From Naasia sp. (GTDB lineage: Bacteria > Actinomycetota > Actinomycetes > Actinomycetales > Microbacteriaceae): a DNA stretch of 38,656 bases. The translations under genes were made by a program, and so were the position numbers. The notes below the pieces were generated by a model. That model saw only the letters and a program-made list of their open reading frames with translations. It was not told the DNA's origin and searched no databases. Positions 35,878 through 38,656 of this stretch are shown piece by piece (position 1 is the first letter of the stretch; each line of letters starts with the position of its first letter). The stretch spans positions 1 to 38,656 of the forward strand of contig JAODAX010000005.1 of assembly GCA_025463675.1 (NCBI GenBank), in the 5' to 3' direction.

Positions 35878-36668
35878 CGACATCCAGCCGGGAGGAGATT
35901 CTCTCCGCGCGGCGCATCGTGGTGAAGGTCGGGTCCTCGTCGATCAGCGGGGACAACGCGGACCAGATCGGCCCACTCGTCGACGCCCTCGCCGAGGCGC
36001 ACGGCCGAGGGGCGGACGTGATCCTCGTCTCCTCCGGGGCCATCTCCACCGGCATGCCGTACCTGAAGCTGGACTCACGGCCCACCGACCTCGCCACCCA
36101 GCAGGCGGCGGCCGCCGTCGGCCAGAACGTGCTGATCTTCCGGTATCAGGAGAGCCTCGACCGCTACGGCATCGTGGCCGGCCAGGTGCTGCTCACCGCC
36201 GGCGACATCGAGAACCCCACGCACCGCTCGAACGCCGAGCGGGCGATGGAGAAGCTGCTCGAGCTGCGGATCCTGCCCATCGTCAACGAGAACGACACCG
36301 TGGCGACGCATGAGATCCGGTTCGGCGACAACGACCGGCTCGCGTCCCTGGTCGCGACCCTCGTCCGGGCCGACCTGCTCGTGCTCCTGAGCGACGTCGA
36401 CGCGCTCTACACGATGCCGCCCGAGAAGCCGGGCGCCGAGCGCATCGGGCAGGTCGCGTACGGCGACCCGCTCGCCGATGTCGAGGTCGGCTCGGTGGGC
36501 ACCGGCATCGGCACCGGGGGAGCAACCACCAAGGTTGCCGCCGCCCGGTATGCCGCCGACGCCGGCACGGGCGTGCTGCTCGCCGCCACGTCGCAGGTGG
36601 CCGCCGCGCTCCGCGGCGAGTTCGTCGGCACCTGGTTCGACCCGCGGCGCACCGAGCCCGCCCACTGA
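35874..36668 (+). CDS. proB: Glutamate 5-kinase (short form without PUA domain)
   Basis: This 264-residue amino-acid kinase phosphorylates glutamate in the first step of proline synthesis. It shows [57 protein letters not shown] and [13 protein letters not shown]. coli ProB has about 367 residues with a C-terminal PUA domain; this one ends after the kinase domain. The GTG at 35874 overlaps the obg TGA, indicating coupled translation. proA, the next enzyme, begins 85 nt downstream but appears to have its own promoter. Confidence 0.95.
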   Translation: MTTSSREEILSARRIVVKVGSSSISGDNADQIGPLVDALAEAHGRGADVILVSSGAISTGMPYLKLDSRPTDLATQQAAAAVGQNVLIFRYQESLDRYGIVAGQVLLTAGDIENPTHRSNAERAMEKLLELRILPIVNENDTVATHEIRFGDNDRLASLVATLVRADLLVLLSDVDALYTMPPEKPGAERIGQVAYGDPLADVEVGSVGTGIGTGGATTKVAAARYAADAGTGVLLAATSQVAAALRGEFVGTWFDPRRTEPAH

Positions 36669-36671
36669 GTT

Positions 36672-36700
36672 GGGCCACCAGGCCCGCGCGCTGAGCGCGC
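36672..36700 (+). terminator. Tandem short hairpins after proB
   Basis: GGGCC-ACCA-GGCCC (36672-36685) is followed by GCGCGC-TGA-GCGCGC (36686-36700), starting 4 bases after the proB stop. There is no T run. Partial termination or mRNA 3' stabilisation before proA is plausible. Confidence 0.4.
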
Positions 36701-36741
36701 CTGCTGAGACTGTTCGCCGCCAGGGAGGCGTGGGCCCCGCC

Positions 36742-36747
36742 TAGAAT
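36742..36747 (+). promoter_or_regulatory. Leaderless-type -10 box of proA
   Basis: TAGAAT is followed by six bases (TCCGCC) and the proA ATG. There is no Shine-Dalgarno, which fits a leaderless transcript. Confidence 0.55.
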
Positions 36748-36753
36748 TCCGCC

Positions 36754-38034
36754 ATGGCCGCATCCACCACCGCCCTCGAGACCACCGCCCTCGAGCTCAC
36801 CGACCGGCTCGCCGCGGCGAAGCGCGCGTCGACGGCGCTCGCCACCGCCACGAGCCAGCAGAAGAACGCCGGCCTCGAGGCGATCGCCGCCGCGCTGCTC
36901 GCGAACTCCGAGGTGATCCTCGCGGGCAACGCCCGCGACCTCGAGAACGCGGACCGGAATGGCATGGCCGCCGGCCTCCGGGACCGGCTGCGGCTCGACC
37001 CCACTCGCCTCGCCGCCCTCGCGGACGCCGTGCTCGACGTCGCAGCGCTGCTCGACCCGGTCGGCTCCACGGTGCGGGGCAGCATCCTGCCGAACGGCCT
37101 GCAGATCACTCAGGTGCGGGTGCCGTTCGGGGTGGTCGGCGCGATCTACGAGGCGCGCCCCAACGTCACGGTCGACATCGCCGCGCTCGCACTGAAGAGC
37201 GGAAACGCGGCCGTGCTGCGGGGCGGCACGGCCGCCGAGAACTCCAATAAGGCGCTGGTCGGGGTGATCCAGGACGCGCTCGCCTCCGCAGGGCTGCCCG
37301 CCGACGCGGTGCAGACGATCGACGAGTTCGGCCGCGACGGAGCGAAGCAGCTGATGCAGGCGCGCGGCTACGTCGACGTCCTGATCCCGCGCGGCAGCGC
37401 CCACCTCATCGCCGCCGTGGTCGCGGAATCGACGGTGCCGGTGATCGAGACCGGCGCCGGCGTCGTGCACATCTACGCCGACGAGAGCGCGGACGTCGAC
37501 CTCGCGGTCGAGGTGGTGCACAACTCGAAGGTGCAGCGGCCGAGCGTCTGCAACGCGCTCGAGACTCTCCTCGTGCACCGCGATGCGGCGGCCCGCCTGC
37601 TGCCCCCGGTGCTCGACCGGCTCCGCCGCAGCGGCGTCACGGTCCACGGGGACGAGGCCACGCTCGCGCTCTATCCCGACGCGGTGCCCGCGACTGAGGA
37701 CGACTGGGGCACCGAATACGGCTCGCTCGATGTGGCGGTCGCCGTGGTCGACGACATCGACGCCGCGATGGCGCACATCGCCCGGCACTCGACGCACCAC
37801 ACCGAGTCGATCCTCACCGGCGATCTGCGCAGCGCCGACCGGTTCCTCGCCGAGGTGGATTCGGCGGTCGTGATGGTGAACGCCTCCACCCGGTTCACCG
37901 ACGGGGGCGAGTTCGGCTTCGGCGCCGAGGTCGGCATCTCCACACAGAAGCTGCATGCTCGCGGCCCGATGGGCCTCAGCGAGCTGACGAGCAGCAAATG
38001 GACCGTCATCGGCACCGGGCAGGTGCGGGGCTGA
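36754..38034 (+). CDS. proA: Glutamate-5-semialdehyde dehydrogenase (gamma-glutamyl phosphate reductase)
   Basis: This 426-residue enzyme reduces gamma-glutamyl phosphate with NADPH, the second step of proline synthesis. Cys266 in QRPSVCNALETLLVH is the catalytic thiol. PFGVVGAIYEARPNVT, LKSGNAAVLRGG, SAHLIAAVV and FTDGGEFGFGAEVGISTQ are typical. The length fits the family (about 415-430). The start ATG is preceded by TAGAAT at 6 nt rather than a Shine-Dalgarno. proC is not in the window. Confidence 0.96.
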   Translation: MAASTTALETTALELTDRLAAAKRASTALATATSQQKNAGLEAIAAALLANSEVILAGNARDLENADRNGMAAGLRDRLRLDPTRLAALADAVLDVAALLDPVGSTVRGSILPNGLQITQVRVPFGVVGAIYEARPNVTVDIAALALKSGNAAVLRGGTAAENSNKALVGVIQDALASAGLPADAVQTIDEFGRDGAKQLMQARGYVDVLIPRGSAHLIAAVVAESTVPVIETGAGVVHIYADESADVDLAVEVVHNSKVQRPSVCNALETLLVHRDAAARLLPPVLDRLRRSGVTVHGDEATLALYPDAVPATEDDWGTEYGSLDVAVAVVDDIDAAMAHIARHSTHHTESILTGDLRSADRFLAEVDSAVVMVNASTRFTDGGEFGFGAEVGISTQKLHARGPMGLSELTSSKWTVIGTGQVRG

Positions 38035-38050
38035 CCAGCTCAGCGGCCGT

Positions 38051-38056
38051 TAGACT
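38051..38056 (+). promoter_or_regulatory. Putative -10 box upstream of the small membrane protein gene
   Basis: TAGACT lies 26 nt before ATG 38082, with CGGAG between them as Shine-Dalgarno. The same hexamer occurs upstream of tRNA-Pro. The -35 is unclear. Confidence 0.4.
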
Positions 38057-38081
38057 CGAAGCCGTCTGAAACGGAGAACCC

Positions 38082-38282
38082 ATGACGCAGCTTGCTCTGT
38101 TCATCGCCGCGGCCACCGAGCACGAGTCCGCCCCGCTGATCGCACCGCCCTATGTCATCGCGGGCGTCGTGGCGCTCTTCTTCACCGTGATCGCGCTCAT
38201 CACCTACAGCTACCGGGATGTGGCCAACCGCCACGCCGGCAAGTCACGCGGAGCCTCACAGAGCCAGGACAACGCCCACTAG
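38082..38282 (+). CDS. Small single-pass membrane protein of unknown function
   Basis: This 66-residue protein has one transmembrane helix (about 24-43, VIAGVVALFFTVIALITYSY) and a polar tail with RDVANRHAGKSRG. CGGAG precedes the ATG. It lies 47 nt after proA and 9 nt before nadD, and is probably co-transcribed with nadD. I do not recognise a named family; the spacing and coding bias support a real gene. Confidence 0.8.
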   Translation: MTQLALFIAAATEHESAPLIAPPYVIAGVVALFFTVIALITYSYRDVANRHAGKSRGASQSQDNAH

Positions 38283-38291
38283 GCCCGGCGC

Positions 38292-38656
38292 ATGACCGAC
38301 GCCGGCGCCGTGCGCCCGACCCGCGTGGGGATCATGGGTGGCACCTTCGACCCGATCCACCACGGGCACCTCGTGGCAGCCAGCGAGGTGCAGCAGAAGT
38401 ACGAGCTCGACGAGGTCATCTTCGTGCCCACCGGTCAGCCGTGGATGAAGCCCGGCGTCAGTTCGGGCGAACACCGCTACCTGATGACGGTGATCGCCAC
38501 GGCGGCCAATCCGCGGTTCACCGTGAGCCGGGTCGACCTCGAGCGGGAGGGCCCGACGTACACGATCGACACGCTGCGCGATCTCTCGGCGCTGCACCCC
38601 GATGCCGATCTGTACTTCATCACCGGTGCCGACGCGATGGCGGCGCTGCTCACGTG
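38292..38656 (+). CDS. nadD: Nicotinate-nucleotide adenylyltransferase, partial (3' end beyond the window)
   Basis: The first 121 residues are present. The nucleotidyltransferase motif [12 protein letters not shown] (16-27, with the HxGH-type HHGH) is followed by [29 protein letters not shown] and the conserved [12 protein letters not shown]. The last visible residues, [13 protein letters not shown], match the NadD block that follows. The enzyme adenylates nicotinate mononucleotide in NAD synthesis. The start ATG is 9 nt after the stop of the preceding small gene. Confidence 0.94.
   Translation, partial: MTDAGAVRPTRVGIMGGTFDPIHHGHLVAASEVQQKYELDEVIFVPTGQPWMKPGVSSGEHRYLMTVIATAANPRFTVSRVDLEREGPTYTIDTLRDLSALHPDADLYFITGADAMAALLT

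Overview
The window is high-GC actinobacterial DNA, most likely from the family Microbacteriaceae. The evidence is very strong G/C preference at third codon positions, GTG starts with GTGA or ATGA overlaps, a translational-type ileS T-box, and the gene orders tRNA-Pro/tig/clpP1/clpP2/clpX and ileS/folC/DUF4233/ndk ... rne/rplU/rpmA/obg/proB/proA/nadD. A chromosomal core backbone is interleaved with accessory genes, several of which are visibly broken by single lesions. An ACC deaminase gene (now inactivated) hints at a plant-associated ancestry, and the amount of decay recalls genome-reducing plant-associated Leifsonia-type lineages. That comparison is an inference, not an identification.

Layout. 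1-1493 (minus): a flotillin/SPFH protein cut by the left edge. 1641-2255: a Pr6Pr-like membrane protein with an in-frame TGA. 2358-2431: tRNA-Pro(UGG). 2493-7286: protein quality control (trigger factor, ClpP1, ClpP2, a broken lipoprotein gene, ClpX). 7300-9668: membrane proteins and a molybdopterin oxidoreductase. 9669-10435: a gene-poor stretch with a possible decayed reading frame. 10436-12153: methyltransferase, a Met/Cys-rich copper-storage-like protein and a small unknown. 12264-14210: a decayed block holding a possible small gene broken by an 8-bp repeat, an acdS (ACC deaminase) pseudogene and its GntR regulator pseudogene. 14267-17624 (minus): valS, a GNAT acetyltransferase and a small unknown. 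17802-22936 (minus): a complete peptide-type ABC importer with its two ATPases fused, opposite a TetR regulator with a palindromic site between them. 23790-29628: T-box, ileS, folC, a DUF4233 protein and ndk. 29747-30394: a VKOR-family protein. 30673-33144: RNase E/G. 33253-38656: a DUF4031 protein, L21, L27, Obg, ProB, ProA, a small membrane protein and the start of nadD.

Two themes run through the window. First, single-event gene inactivations cluster in accessory genes (TGG to TGA, GAG to TAG, ATG to ATA, one-base homopolymer changes, a short tandem-repeat expansion), while the housekeeping genes are intact. Second, at least seven intergenic spacers carry long near-perfect inverted repeats (15-25 bp arms, or nested). 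Most lie just after a stop codon or between converging genes; two of them share a nested CAACAGG/CCTGTTG core. Four genes also show a TANNNT box exactly 6 nt before an ATG/GTG with no Shine-Dalgarno, as expected for leaderless transcripts.
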